This document shows, one piece after another, positions 43,601 through 52,147 of a DNA stretch of 64,000 bases. Made by a program: the position numbers and the translations under genes. Each line of letters opens with the position of its first letter. Within the stretch, counting starts at the first letter, position 1. The stretch spans positions 1-64,000 of the forward strand of contig NZ_JACHFD010000002.1 in NCBI RefSeq assembly GCF_014201715.1, given 5' to 3'. This DNA is from Haloferula luteola (lineage in GTDB: Bacteria; Verrucomicrobiota; Verrucomicrobiia; Verrucomicrobiales; Akkermansiaceae). The notes beneath the pieces are model-generated. The model made no database searches. It saw only the letters and a list, made by a program, of their open reading frames with translations, and was not told where the DNA came from.

Positions 43601-44596
43601 ATGTGGAAATGCGTCCGCCGCGGCCTGCTTCATCTCATTGCCTGGCTCGCGTGCGGACTCTTGGTGGCGACGGTGGCGGTCGGCTGGTTGGGAGCCGGCC
43701 GCCTGGTCGAGCCGCCGCGACGGGTCCTTCAGGATTACCATCGCGAGCGGCTCGACCAACCCGCCGCGTTTGGCCTCCGCATCACGGCCTACACCGGCCC
43801 TCAGCAGACTCCATGTTTGCTTGTCGAGCCTGAGCCGAGCCGAAATCGCAACTCCTGGCGAGGAACCGAGCTTCGCCAATCTCTCCAATCCTCGCTACCC
43901 TGGGGCACCGTGGTGGGCACTGTGGTGATGCTTCACGGCCATACCGGCCGCAAAGAAGACCATCTGCCGAGCTGCGAACGCTTCTGTGCCGCGGGATTTC
44001 GCTGCCTGCTTCTCGATTTGCCCGGCCACGGAGATCATCCGGCGCCGCATGCGACATTCGGGAAAAAGGAAAGCGCCCTTGTCGAGGCTCTCGTCGACGA
44101 CCTCCCCGGTAGGTTTGCGATCAGCCCCGAGCCTCTCTTCCTCTATGGCGTCTCCCAGGGTGCTGCAATTGCCCTCCAGACGGCTGCACGGCACCCCGAA
44201 CGCTGGGCCGGAGTGATCAGCGTCTCCTCCTTCGCCGCCCTCGACCGGACCCTCACCCATTCGGCCGAGGCATTCGCCCCGAACCACGCCGAGTGGGCCC
44301 CTCTCGCCACCGCCTCCGTTGGCTGTGCCGCCTGGTTCCGAGCAGGCTACACTCCCTGGGAAATTCAGCCCATCCGCGTAGCTCAAAAACTGACCATGCC
44401 GGTGATGATCGTTCACGGCCGGGAGGATCGCTTCATTCCATTCACGGACGCTGAAGCTCTTTTCTCTCGAATTCCCAGTTCTCGGAAAGTTCTCCGGCCC
44501 GTCGAGGGGGCTGGCCACGACAACATGCTCTCGACCGATGCCAAGCACCTCTATCCGGAAATGTGTCGGTTTCTGCTCGAAGCTCGTTCGCGCTAA
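43601..44596 (+). CDS. Membrane-anchored alpha/beta hydrolase
   Basis: A 331-residue alpha/beta hydrolase with an N-terminal anchor helix (about 10-30, LHLIAWLACGLLVATVAVGW), so the enzyme domain is probably periplasmic. The oxyanion motif is VMLHGHTG, the nucleophile Ser185 is in GVSQGAA, Asp276 is in HGREDRF and His306 is in GAGHDNM. The domain most resembles bacterial serine aminopeptidase/BEM46-type hydrolases. The substrate is unknown. It stands alone between the divergent ABC operon and a small membrane-protein gene. A longer upstream frame overlapping the regulator was rejected for the ATG at 43601. Confidence 0.88.
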   Translation: MWKCVRRGLLHLIAWLACGLLVATVAVGWLGAGRLVEPPRRVLQDYHRERLDQPAAFGLRITAYTGPQQTPCLLVEPEPSRNRNSWRGTELRQSLQSSLPWGTVVGTVVMLHGHTGRKEDHLPSCERFCAAGFRCLLLDLPGHGDHPAPHATFGKKESALVEALVDDLPGRFAISPEPLFLYGVSQGAAIALQTAARHPERWAGVISVSSFAALDRTLTHSAEAFAPNHAEWAPLATASVGCAAWFRAGYTPWEIQPIRVAQKLTMPVMIVHGREDRFIPFTDAEALFSRIPSSRKVLRPVEGAGHDNMLSTDAKHLYPEMCRFLLEARSR

Positions 44597-44742
44597 GCCA
44601 GATCCCATCCGCCACCAAGACATTTCGTCGACCGTGGAACCGACCGCGACCCTCCTGCCGGTGTGACCCACAACCCAGCAGGGGACGGCGCCCGGACTTC
44701 CGCCTTGTCGATCCCCGACTGCTGCCCTAATTCCGTCCGCAC

Positions 44743-45360
44743 ATGGACCCCGCCCAAGCGATGCACCCCTACGAGAAGCTTCCGCTTTTCGGCACCGGTC
44801 TCATCCTCGGCCTGCTCATGGTGGCCGGACACCTGCTCATGCTTGTCAAAGCCGCGCCGGTGCAAACTTTCCTGAAACGCTTCCCGCGCAATCAGCAACT
44901 TGGCCAGGTCCTCATGGGACTCGGGCTGATTTGGTTCTGGCTGTTGGTGGCATCCCCGGGGAAAGGCATCTTCCATGCCCTCTCGATGGACTTCGGTGAC
45001 CAATTCAACGCCGCCAAGCCCATCCTCCGCATCGCTGTGCCTGTGTTGATCTTTGCCCTCAGCATCGCCATCAAGGAGTTTCTCGCCGTGCGCGCCCTCG
45101 GACTTCTGGGCCTCATGGCCGCCGCTCCGATTTTAGAAGCGCACTTCCAAAAATGGCCCACTGGACACGTGCTGATCCCCCTGTGGACCTACGGCATGAT
45201 CATCGCTTCTCTCTATTTCGTCGGCATGCCCTACCTCTTCCGCGACGCCGTGAGCTGGGCAACGGCCAGCGCATCTCGCTGGAAAACGCTCAGCCTCGCG
45301 GGCCTCGTCTACGGCGCTGCAGTCGTCGCCTGTGCGCTGCTCTTCTGGCGCGGCTATTGA
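44743..45360 (+). CDS. Polytopic membrane protein of unknown function
   Basis: A 205-residue protein with about six hydrophobic helices (GTGLILGLLMVAGHLLMLV, LMGLGLIWFWLLVA, VPVLIFALSIAIKEFLAV, VLIPLWTYGMIIASLYFVG, GLVYGAAVVACALLFW). I recognise no family. Methionines at 44743 and 44761 are both possible starts. It precedes the TonB-dependent receptor by 64 bases in the same direction, so the two may be cotranscribed. Confidence 0.72.
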   Translation: MDPAQAMHPYEKLPLFGTGLILGLLMVAGHLLMLVKAAPVQTFLKRFPRNQQLGQVLMGLGLIWFWLLVASPGKGIFHALSMDFGDQFNAAKPILRIAVPVLIFALSIAIKEFLAVRALGLLGLMAAAPILEAHFQKWPTGHVLIPLWTYGMIIASLYFVGMPYLFRDAVSWATASASRWKTLSLAGLVYGAAVVACALLFWRGY

Positions 45361-45424
45361 GGCGGAAAAGCGGGCGCTCATCCACTCATCGGCGGGGTCT
45401 CCTTGCCGATTAAGATCTCATCCC

Positions 45425-47476
45425 ATGCGTCCCACGTTTTTCCTGCTACCTCTGGTCGCTGTCACAACGGCAGCTCCGATGGATTCCGAAGTCGAGGACC
45501 TGCCGGCCACCGTCATCCTCGCCGAGCGCCGTGAGTCCCGCCCCAGCGTCCTTGCCGAGTGGGATCGGACCACCATCGAAGATTCCGCTCCCCGCACCCT
45601 CGACGAACTGCTAGCTCGCGATCCCTCATTCTCCCTCTATCGCCCCTCATCGGGAATCTTCGCCAATCCCACCGCAGCAGGAGTCAGTCTCCGCAACACC
45701 GGAGCCACAGCGGCGTCCCGCACCTTGGTCCTCCGCGACGGCATTCCCCAAAATGACCCATTCGGCGGCTGGGTCGAGTGGGCGAGATTCGATCCTTGGA
45801 CGATCGAAAATGCCGCCCTGATCCCCGCTTCCCGCTCCGCCGCTTGGGGCAACATGAGCCCCGCGGGCTCGATCCGCATCACCCGCCGGGAGATTGACAC
45901 CCAGCGCGCCCTTCTCCGGGTGACCGCAGGTTCCCACGGCACCTACGGCGGAACGGCCGCCGCCGATCTGGTGGCCGATGACGGAAGCTTGGGAATCTCC
46001 ATCGTCACCTTCGGCCTCCACAGTGACGGATTCGAAACCGTTCCCGCCGAACAACGTGGCCCTATCGACCGAAAACTCGATCTCGACGCTGCCGGAGCTG
46101 ATTTACGCGCCATCTGGCGGCCGGACTCCTGGTTGACCGTTGAGCCATCCCTTTCCTACTACGAAGAAGACCGTGGAAACGGCACTCCGCTCACAGGCAA
46201 CCGCACCGAAGCCGTCGATGCCTCGCTCCGACTCACTTCCGAGGACGCCGACCATGCCTGGCAAATCCTCGCTTACTACCAACGCCGTCGCTTTTCTTCC
46301 GTCTTCAGCTCGGTCGATGCCAGCCGCAGCACGGAAACCTTGGCCCTCGACCAATTCCATGTTCCTGGAGACGGCGTCGGAGGAGCCCTCACCCTTCGTC
46401 AGGAAATCGGAGACCGCTTCGAATTCTCTGCTGGCACCGATTTCCGTCTCCTCCATGGAGAGACGCAGGAGGACGCTGGCGTGTTTCGTCGTCGCATCGC
46501 CGGAGGCGAGCAGTCGCTGGCCGGCATCTTTGCCACTGGCCATGCCGAGTTTCAGCGTGGAACTCAACTCGATGGCTCCCTGCGCCTCGATCACTGGTCG
46601 CTCGACGACGGCAAACGCATCGAACGCTCCCTGACAACCGGCTCGCTCCTCCGGAGCGATTTTCCGGCAGACCGTGATGGCTGGGAACCCAGTGCCGCGC
46701 TATCACTCGATCAGTCGCTCGGCGACCTTCTCAGCGCCTCCCTTTCCGCCTCCACCAGCTTCCGCTTGCCCACTCTGAACGAGCTTCATCGCCCCTATCG
46801 CGTGCGCAATGACCTCACCGAGGCCAACCCGCGATTGGAGCCGGAACGCTTCATCAGCCTTGAAGGCGGCCTCGAATGGCATCCCCGCACCGACCTCACC
46901 GTCAGTGCCGACGCTTTTCACCATTGGATCGAAGACGCGATCGCCAATGTGCCGATCACCGACCCCGCCGCCATCGCCTCCATCTTTGGCACCCTGCCAG
47001 CCGGTGGCACCGGCATGCAGCGGCAAAACGTCGACCAAGCCCGCGTCTACGGCATCCAAGCTCAAGCAGCTTGGGCGCCCGATCCTTGCTGGGCGTTCCG
47101 CTTCGATGCGCTCTGGTCCGAAACTGAGTTCACCTCATCCCGCTCTCAGCCGCTTCTCGACGGCCAGGCTTTTCCCCTCGCTCCCGACCTCCGCCTGCTC
47201 GGAAATCTGGAATTTCGCCCGTCCGACCCATGGTGTTTCTCCGCCGGCGTCGAGTACGGCGCCTCTCGTTTCGATGACGCTCTCGGCACCCGCGAATTGC
47301 CATCCTATACCACCGTTCGCCTCGGCGCCCGCTGGCAGGCCACCGATTCGTTCGCGCTCCACGCACGCATCGAAAACTTACTCAACGAAGACATTCCCAC
47401 CGCCATCGCCGGCAACGGAATTCGCTCTTACGGCCAACCCCGTGCCTTCTGGGTCACCGCCGAGTGGGCATTTTGA
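45425..47476 (+). CDS. TonB-dependent outer-membrane receptor
   Basis: Imports a siderophore, vitamin or carbohydrate across the outer membrane with energy from TonB. The ATG at 45425 gives a signal peptide (MRPTFFLLPLVAVTTAA). The plug domain (~25-150) contains LPATVILAERRESRPS (TonB-box region), TLDELLARDPSFSLYRPSSG, GVSLRNTGATAASRTLVLRD and SAAWGNMSPAGSI. The rest is a beta barrel with alternating aromatic strands and the closing strand ending FWVTAEWAF. At 683 residues it is of normal length. No substrate enzyme or regulator is next to it; the substrate is unknown. Confidence 0.92.
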   Translation: MRPTFFLLPLVAVTTAAPMDSEVEDLPATVILAERRESRPSVLAEWDRTTIEDSAPRTLDELLARDPSFSLYRPSSGIFANPTAAGVSLRNTGATAASRTLVLRDGIPQNDPFGGWVEWARFDPWTIENAALIPASRSAAWGNMSPAGSIRITRREIDTQRALLRVTAGSHGTYGGTAAADLVADDGSLGISIVTFGLHSDGFETVPAEQRGPIDRKLDLDAAGADLRAIWRPDSWLTVEPSLSYYEEDRGNGTPLTGNRTEAVDASLRLTSEDADHAWQILAYYQRRRFSSVFSSVDASRSTETLALDQFHVPGDGVGGALTLRQEIGDRFEFSAGTDFRLLHGETQEDAGVFRRRIAGGEQSLAGIFATGHAEFQRGTQLDGSLRLDHWSLDDGKRIERSLTTGSLLRSDFPADRDGWEPSAALSLDQSLGDLLSASLSASTSFRLPTLNELHRPYRVRNDLTEANPRLEPERFISLEGGLEWHPRTDLTVSADAFHHWIEDAIANVPITDPAAIASIFGTLPAGGTGMQRQNVDQARVYGIQAQAAWAPDPCWAFRFDALWSETEFTSSRSQPLLDGQAFPLAPDLRLLGNLEFRPSDPWCFSAGVEYGASRFDDALGTRELPSYTTVRLGARWQATDSFALHARIENLLNEDIPTAIAGNGIRSYGQPRAFWVTAEWAF

Positions 47477-47524
47477 TCCAAGATTGCAGAAAGACGAATC
47501 CAAAGTAGGAGTATCGGTCATCCG

Positions 47525-48943
47525 ATGAAACGCCTGCTCCCATTCGCCCTCCTTCCGGTCACTGCCTTTGCCCAAGACACTCCGGATTACTCGAAAATGA
47601 AGGCGGACGAGCTGTTCAATACGCTCTGCTCCAGCTGCCACGGCAAAGACCTCAATTCCGGACTCGGCGGCTCTCTGGTCGATGGACAATGGAAGCACGG
47701 CGACACCGACGCGGACCTCCGGAAGAGCATTTCCGAAGGCAACGCCCAACTCGGGATGACGCCATTCAAGACCGTTCTCAGCGATGATCAGATTCGCCAG
47801 TTGGTCATCTACGTCCGGGAAAAAGAGAAGGAAGCCCTCGCCAAAGGCATCGAGTATCCCAAGCCCGAACCCGGCAAAGTGACCCATACCGACCACGCCG
47901 ATTACCAAATCGAAATGGTCGTTGAAAATGGCCTCGATATCCCTTGGGCCATCGCATTTCTCCCGGACGGACGGAAACTCGTCACCGAGCGCCCCGGACG
48001 CCTTCGCCTCATGGGATCCGATGACACCCTCGATCCCCAGCCCATCGAAGGCACCCCGAAAGTCATCCACCACGGCCAAGGCGGACTGATGGAAGTCGCA
48101 GTGCATCCCGACTACGCGAAGAACGGTTGGATCTACCTCGGATTCGCCGATGGCGAGCGAGACGGCGACAAAGTCCGCACCATCACCAAGTACGTCCGCG
48201 GCCGAATCAAAGACCACCAATGGGTCGACGAAGAAGAAATCTGGAAGGCGGATGATCGCTTCTATGGAGGAGACGGCGTCCACTTTGGCACCCGTTTGGT
48301 CTTCAAGGACGGCTACATCTTCTTCCCCGTCGGTGAGCGCGGAGGTTGGAAACAGGCCCAAGACATCACCAATGCCAAAGGAAAGATTTACCGCCTCAAT
48401 GAGGATGGAAGCGAACCCGAAGACAATCCATTTGTCGGCCAGCCAGGAGCTGTCAAAGGCCTCTGGTCCTATGGGCACCGCAATCCCCAGGGCCTCGCCC
48501 TCGACCCGCGCGACGGTTCCATTTGGGAAACCGAGCACGGCCCGCGTGGTGGAGACGAACTCAACCGCATCGAAGGCGGAAAGAACTACGGCTGGCCAAT
48601 TATCACCTACGGAATGAACTATGATGGCACCCCCATCACCGGTGAAACCGAAAAGGAAGGCATGGAACAGCCCGTCATTTACTGGCAGCCGAGCATCGCC
48701 GCCTGCGGCCTCGATTTCTATACAGGGGATGCCTTCCCTGGTTGGAAAAATGACCTCTTCGCCGGTGCCCTCGCCCAACAGGAAATCCGCCGACTCCGCA
48801 TCGTGGACCACAAAGTCACCGAACAAGAAGTCATCTTGAAAAACATCGGGCGGGTCCGCGACGTCGCCAGCGGCCCCGAGGGAGCCCTCTACGTCGTTCT
48901 CAACGATCCCCATCGCATCGTACGCCTCGTTCCCGCGCCTTGA
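47525..48943 (+). CDS. Periplasmic PQQ-dependent sugar dehydrogenase with N-terminal cytochrome c
   Basis: A 472-residue exported protein. Signal peptide MKRLLPFALLPVTAFAQ, then a single-haem cytochrome c domain (about 20-105) with CSSCH at 35-39 and distal Met78 in LGMTPF. Residues ~125-470 form the six-bladed propeller of the soluble aldose sugar dehydrogenase (YliI/GDH-B) family: WAIAFLPDGRKLVTERPG, HFGTRLVFKDG, WSYGHRNPQGLALDP and GPRGGDELNRIEGGKNYGWP. It should oxidise sugars using PQQ and pass electrons to its own haem. A related protein at 50188 carries the cytochrome at the other end. It lies 48 bases after the TonB receptor. Confidence 0.92.
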   Translation: MKRLLPFALLPVTAFAQDTPDYSKMKADELFNTLCSSCHGKDLNSGLGGSLVDGQWKHGDTDADLRKSISEGNAQLGMTPFKTVLSDDQIRQLVIYVREKEKEALAKGIEYPKPEPGKVTHTDHADYQIEMVVENGLDIPWAIAFLPDGRKLVTERPGRLRLMGSDDTLDPQPIEGTPKVIHHGQGGLMEVAVHPDYAKNGWIYLGFADGERDGDKVRTITKYVRGRIKDHQWVDEEEIWKADDRFYGGDGVHFGTRLVFKDGYIFFPVGERGGWKQAQDITNAKGKIYRLNEDGSEPEDNPFVGQPGAVKGLWSYGHRNPQGLALDPRDGSIWETEHGPRGGDELNRIEGGKNYGWPIITYGMNYDGTPITGETEKEGMEQPVIYWQPSIAACGLDFYTGDAFPGWKNDLFAGALAQQEIRRLRIVDHKVTEQEVILKNIGRVRDVASGPEGALYVVLNDPHRIVRLVPAP

Positions 48944-48958
48944 TTCCTTCTGACAACC

Positions 48959-49000
48959 GGGCCCGCAAGCTTGTCTGGCAGGCTTGTGTGCCCTTTTCTT
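48959..49000 (+). terminator. Rho-independent terminator after the PQQ dehydrogenase
   Basis: GGGC-C-CGCAAGC (48959-48970) pairs with GCTTGTG-T-GCCC (48982-48993), with one mismatch and one wobble, followed by TTTTCTT. It starts 16 bases after the stop codon. Confidence 0.85.
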
Positions 49001-49039
49001 CGAATTCATTTGCCATTGGCTCACGAATCCCGCATGCCT

Positions 49040-49175
49040 CCCGCAGTGGTCCGCGGCCTGGAGAATTCAAGGCGTGGAGTGTTGCCAGGTGAGTTTTGTG
49101 ATTCGGTGGTAATCTGAAACCCGATTTTCGGGAACAGTCGACAAGATCCGAACTCGCGATAGCCACCTGACAACC
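49040..49175 (+). promoter_or_regulatory. Conserved structured 5' leader of RRM gene 2
   Basis: It is nearly identical over its core to the leader of the RRM gene at 3823, although the genes are 45 kb apart on opposite strands. CCCGA-TTT-TCGGG (49120-49132) keeps the hairpin of the other copy with a different loop. CACCTG (49164-49169), 7-12 bases before the ATG, is complementary to CAGGTG (49086-49091), and CCACC of the same arm to GGTGG (49105-49109). No Shine-Dalgarno is present. Regulation in cis is inferred. Confidence 0.7.
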
Positions 49176-49496
49176 ATGAAAATGTACGTAGGGAACATCC
49201 CTTTTGACACCACCTCGCAAGACCTCGAATCCCTCTTCTCGGAGTACGGTGCCGTCACCGATGTCCACATGCCGATGGATCGTGAAAGCGGTCGCCCACG
49301 TGGCTTTGCCTTTGTGACCATGGACTCCAACGAATCCATGCAAGCCGCCATCAAGGGCCTGGACGGTGCCGATTTCCACGGCCGCGGTCTGCGTATCAAT
49401 GAGGCCCAACCGCGCGAAGAGCGTGGCGGTGGTGGCCGCCCTCAACGTGGTGACCAACGCCGCGGTGGCGGTGGTGGTGGCAACCGCCGTTGGTGA
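49176..49496 (+). CDS. Small glycine-rich RRM RNA-binding protein (paralogue 2)
   Basis: A 106-residue RRM protein, the close paralogue of the gene at 3506. RNP2 is MYVGNI (3-8) and RNP1 [28 protein letters not shown] is almost the same as in the other copy. The tail is Gly/Arg-rich ([19 protein letters not shown]) and ends NRRW. It has its own terminator-like hairpin and stands alone between the PQQ dehydrogenase terminator and a convergent gene. It probably binds RNA under stress or cold (family inference). Confidence 0.93.
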   Translation: MKMYVGNIPFDTTSQDLESLFSEYGAVTDVHMPMDRESGRPRGFAFVTMDSNESMQAAIKGLDGADFHGRGLRINEAQPREERGGGGRPQRGDQRRGGGGGGNRRW

Positions 49497-49504
49497 GATT
49501 TCAC

Positions 49505-49531
49505 GGCGGAACTTCAAGTCGAGGTTCCGCC
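49505..49531 (+). terminator. Hairpin after RRM gene 2
   Basis: GGCGGAAC (49505-49512) pairs perfectly with GTTCCGCC (49524-49531), 8 bases after the stop codon. There is no U-tract, but position and stem strength suggest a transcript end. Confidence 0.6.
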
Positions 49532-49550
49532 GCCTCATCGGCCGCTCTCC

Positions 49551-49931
49551 TTACAAAACCGTGTTCCACCACGGATCTCGGGCCAGCTCGATATGAATCG
49601 GCGGCCAGGCCTCACAGGCCATCTTGATCGACTTTCTTGCCGAGGCCATCCGGTCCGCCGCCACCTCCGAGTGCGCCCGCGCCGAATAAAAGCGAGCCAC
49701 CGCTTCACGATCCCTCTCGCTGCCTTTTTCGAGCGCCTCTGCGACGCTCACGCCCATTTTCCAGGCCTGGCTTCCTTGACTGCACCGCAGACGGATCCGT
49801 AGCGCCTCCGGAGAACTCCGTTGCTCAACGGGCAACGACTGAATGGCCTCCCAGGCATCATGCCACATGCCGAGCATCGCATATCCTTCGGCTTCCTCCG
49901 TCATTGCCCGAATCGCTATCTCCGAATCCAT
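49551..49931 (-). CDS. Small TPR-like protein
   Basis: A 126-residue, mostly helical protein without signal peptide or membrane segment. Two or three helix pairs resemble TPR units (AEGYAMLGMWHDAWEAIQSL, AVARFYSARAHSEVAADRM). It ends ELARDPWWNTVL, a terminal phrase seen in several small verrucomicrobial TPR proteins. It is convergent with the RRM gene. Function unknown. Confidence 0.6.
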   Translation of the reverse strand: MDSEIAIRAMTEEAEGYAMLGMWHDAWEAIQSLPVEQRSSPEALRIRLRCSQGSQAWKMGVSVAEALEKGSERDREAVARFYSARAHSEVAADRMASARKSIKMACEAWPPIHIELARDPWWNTVL

Positions 49932-50126
49932 CCTTTCTCAAGCACCCACTGGCATTTTCGCTCAACTGGGATGCGCGAGATTTCCCCGTCACCGCCTGGC
50001 GCACCCCAGCCCCCCCCACGAAGACCAAGGAGCCCTAGACGCTCCCAAACGATGGCACCGATCTCTTGGCGCTAAAGAATCTTCAGCCGCCCCCTGATTC
50101 ACACGGAAGGCCCCATCGTCATCCCC

Positions 50127-50138
50127 GATTCGCGAATC
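50127..50138. promoter_or_regulatory. Perfect palindrome GATTCGCGAATC upstream of the second PQQ dehydrogenase
   Basis: A 12-base perfect palindrome lies 49 bases before the GTG start at 50188, within a 256-base gap holding no other gene. It could be an operator. CG-rich palindromes also occur by chance in this genome, so confidence is low. Confidence 0.25.
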
Positions 50139-50187
50139 ACCGCTTTTTGCTGGGCTCCCGATCGGCAGTCGTTAGTGTTCAAGCCTT

Positions 50188-51627
50188 GTGAAATCTCTTT
50201 GCCTCGCCCTCTTCGGGGTCAGTGCCTCTGCCGCCCCACTTTTGGTGTCCGAGCCGCAGAACGCCGCTCTGGTCACCCCCCATCGCATCGAGACCGTCGC
50301 CAGCGGCCTGCGGGTCCCTTGGGAACTGCGACTTCTGCCTGATGGACGACAAATCTTTACCGAACGGGAGGGCCGCGTTCGGATCATCAAAGAAGGCCGA
50401 CTTCTCGATGAACCCGCACTGACGCTGCCCGTTTCCGCTCGCATCAAAATGGGGCTTCTTGGCCTCGCCATCACACCCGAAGCCGTCACCCCACCTGCCG
50501 TCTTTCTTGCTTGGAATCGGGAAACCACTGAGGGCCACTTTGAACTCCGCGTCGAACGGTATCACTGGGATGGCGATCACCTCGTCGATCCTCATCCACT
50601 TCTCGAAGGCATTCCCGCTTGGGAAAACCATACCGGCTGCCGCCTCGAATGGGGCCCCGACAACAACCTCTGGGTCACCACCGGCGATGCCAACGACCCG
50701 CCACTCGCCCAAAACCTGGAGCGCCTCGCAGGGAAAATCCTGCGCATTCACCCCGATGGCACGATCCCCGAAGACAACCCGCTGGTCGGAGAGGCGAACG
50801 TCCGCACGCAAATCTGGTCCTACGGACATCGTAATCCCCAAGGCATCGCTTTCCAGCCCGGCACTGGCCGACTCTATGCCTCCGAGCACGGCCCCAACCA
50901 CGGCGACGAACTCAATCTCGTCGAGAAAGGCGCCAATTATGGCTGGCCGATCATTTCCCACTCCCGCGAGGCCGAGGGCATGAAATCACCCCTCATCGAA
51001 ATGACTCCTGCTGTCGGGCCGGGTCGACTCTTGTTTTATCAAGGCACCGCCTTCCCTGAACTCCGGGGCACCCTCCTCCTCGCCTGTCTCCGTGGCGCCT
51101 CCGTACTGCGCATTGCTCTTGATGGCGAGGGACATCCAGCATCCGTCGACCGCCTTTGGAACCAGAAATGGGGACGCATCCGCTTCATCACCGAGGCCCC
51201 CGACGGATCCCTTTGGATCTCCACCTCCATGTTCGATCCTCCTGAAGCTCATGGCAATGCACCCGACGATCGAATTCTCCGAATCGTCGCCGACCCCGCA
51301 GGCACCATCGAATCTCCCGTCACCTCCTCGGCTCCCGCTCCTCCCATCTTCACCCCGGAAACACGCGACCCGGCAACGCTCATTGCCTTCGCCTGTGCCG
51401 CCTGTCATGGCCCCGAGCTCCAAGGAGGCTTGCAGCGCAACCTCCTCTCCGGGGAGTGGAAGTTCGCCCACGACGACCAGGATCTTGAGCGAATCCTTTC
51501 CGAAGGACTCCCGCTCGCAGGGATGCCTCCCTCGAAGGATCTCTTGAATCCCGCGCAAATCCAGATCATCGCGGAGTTCATCCGCCACCACCGAAATTCG
51601 CCACAATCAGAACCGGAATCAAATTAG
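50188..51627 (+). CDS. PQQ-dependent sugar dehydrogenase with C-terminal cytochrome c
   Basis: A 479-residue exported protein starting at GTG 50188 with a short signal (MKSLCLALFGVSASAA). Residues ~30-375 are the sugar dehydrogenase propeller: PWELRLLPDGRQIFTERE, HTGCRLEWGPDNNLW, WSYGHRNPQGIAFQP and GPNHGDELNLVEKGANYGWP. After a Pro/Ala/Ser linker, a cytochrome c domain occupies ~390-470 with CAACH at 403-407 and Met in LAGMPPS. The cytochrome resembles the N-terminal one of the protein at 47525, so the same two domains occur in reverse order. Its 3' end overlaps a palindrome serving the next operon. Confidence 0.9.
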   Translation: MKSLCLALFGVSASAAPLLVSEPQNAALVTPHRIETVASGLRVPWELRLLPDGRQIFTEREGRVRIIKEGRLLDEPALTLPVSARIKMGLLGLAITPEAVTPPAVFLAWNRETTEGHFELRVERYHWDGDHLVDPHPLLEGIPAWENHTGCRLEWGPDNNLWVTTGDANDPPLAQNLERLAGKILRIHPDGTIPEDNPLVGEANVRTQIWSYGHRNPQGIAFQPGTGRLYASEHGPNHGDELNLVEKGANYGWPIISHSREAEGMKSPLIEMTPAVGPGRLLFYQGTAFPELRGTLLLACLRGASVLRIALDGEGHPASVDRLWNQKWGRIRFITEAPDGSLWISTSMFDPPEAHGNAPDDRILRIVADPAGTIESPVTSSAPAPPIFTPETRDPATLIAFACAACHGPELQGGLQRNLLSGEWKFAHDDQDLERILSEGLPLAGMPPSKDLLNPAQIQIIAEFIRHHRNSPQSEPESN

Positions 51628-51638
51628 AATTATTCTTG
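51624..51638 (+). promoter_or_regulatory. PerR/Fur-type 7-1-7 box upstream of the fur-suf operon
   Basis: TTAGAAT-T-ATTCTTG is an inverted repeat with a perfect core AGAAT-T-ATTCT, in an AT-rich patch within GC-rich DNA. It matches the layout of a PerR box (TTATAAT-N-ATTATAA) at most positions. It overlaps the stop codon of the preceding gene and lies 37 bases before the Fur-family start, suggesting autoregulation of the operon. Confidence 0.6.
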
Positions 51639-51674
51639 CTCTTGTTCCAAGGGGGCCTACCTTCCGCGTCCCGC

Positions 51675-52121
51675 ATGGTCTCTCCTACTCCAGATAGCAA
51701 GCCTGATCCGGCCGGCACAATGCCGGGCGAAATCGCAGGCCTGCGCATGACCAAGCAGCGCTGGGAAGTTTACCGTCTTTTGATGGATCAACGGGACCAC
51801 CCCACGGCGAACGATGTCTTCATCCGCATCAAGGATCGGCTCCCCAACATCTCTCTCGCCACCGTTTACAATTGCCTCGAAGCGCTCACTCAACACGGCA
51901 TCGTCCGTCAGGTGAATTTCGATCGGGAGCCTTCTCGCTTCTGCCCGAACCTAGAGGAGCACGGCCACTTTCACGATCGCAAATCCGGCTCGATCCACGA
52001 CGTGACTTTCAAGCCCGGCATCAACTTGGCCGACTTGCTCGATCTCCCGCCCGGCACCGTGATCACCGATGTGGAGATCACCCTTCGCGGCGAACTGCCC
52101 GCTTCCACCACCGCTCACTGA
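51675..52121 (+). CDS. Fur-family regulator lacking the usual zinc cysteines
   Basis: A 148-residue Fur superfamily protein. The winged helix (about 22-82) has [23 protein letters not shown] (split here as [14 protein letters not shown] and DHPTANDVF) and [19 protein letters not shown]. The dimerisation part keeps a His-rich segment EEHGHFHD (94-101), but the structural-zinc CxxC motifs are both missing: the first reads RKSGS, and the C-terminal pair is absent. The protein ends early at [10 protein letters not shown]. The start ATG 51675 is preferred over an upstream TTG. It precedes sufC by 26 bases in the same direction, so it probably controls the suf operon in response to iron, peroxide or Fe-S demand (inference). 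Confidence 0.85.
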   Translation: MVSPTPDSKPDPAGTMPGEIAGLRMTKQRWEVYRLLMDQRDHPTANDVFIRIKDRLPNISLATVYNCLEALTQHGIVRQVNFDREPSRFCPNLEEHGHFHDRKSGSIHDVTFKPGINLADLLDLPPGTVITDVEITLRGELPASTTAH

Positions 52122-52147
52122 TTTCTCGACCACTTTTCATTCAAGCC

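Noticed and set aside
45361-45424. Cobalamin riboswitch before the TonB receptor
   Set aside because: Only 64 bases are available between the genes and no B12-box-like sequence is present.
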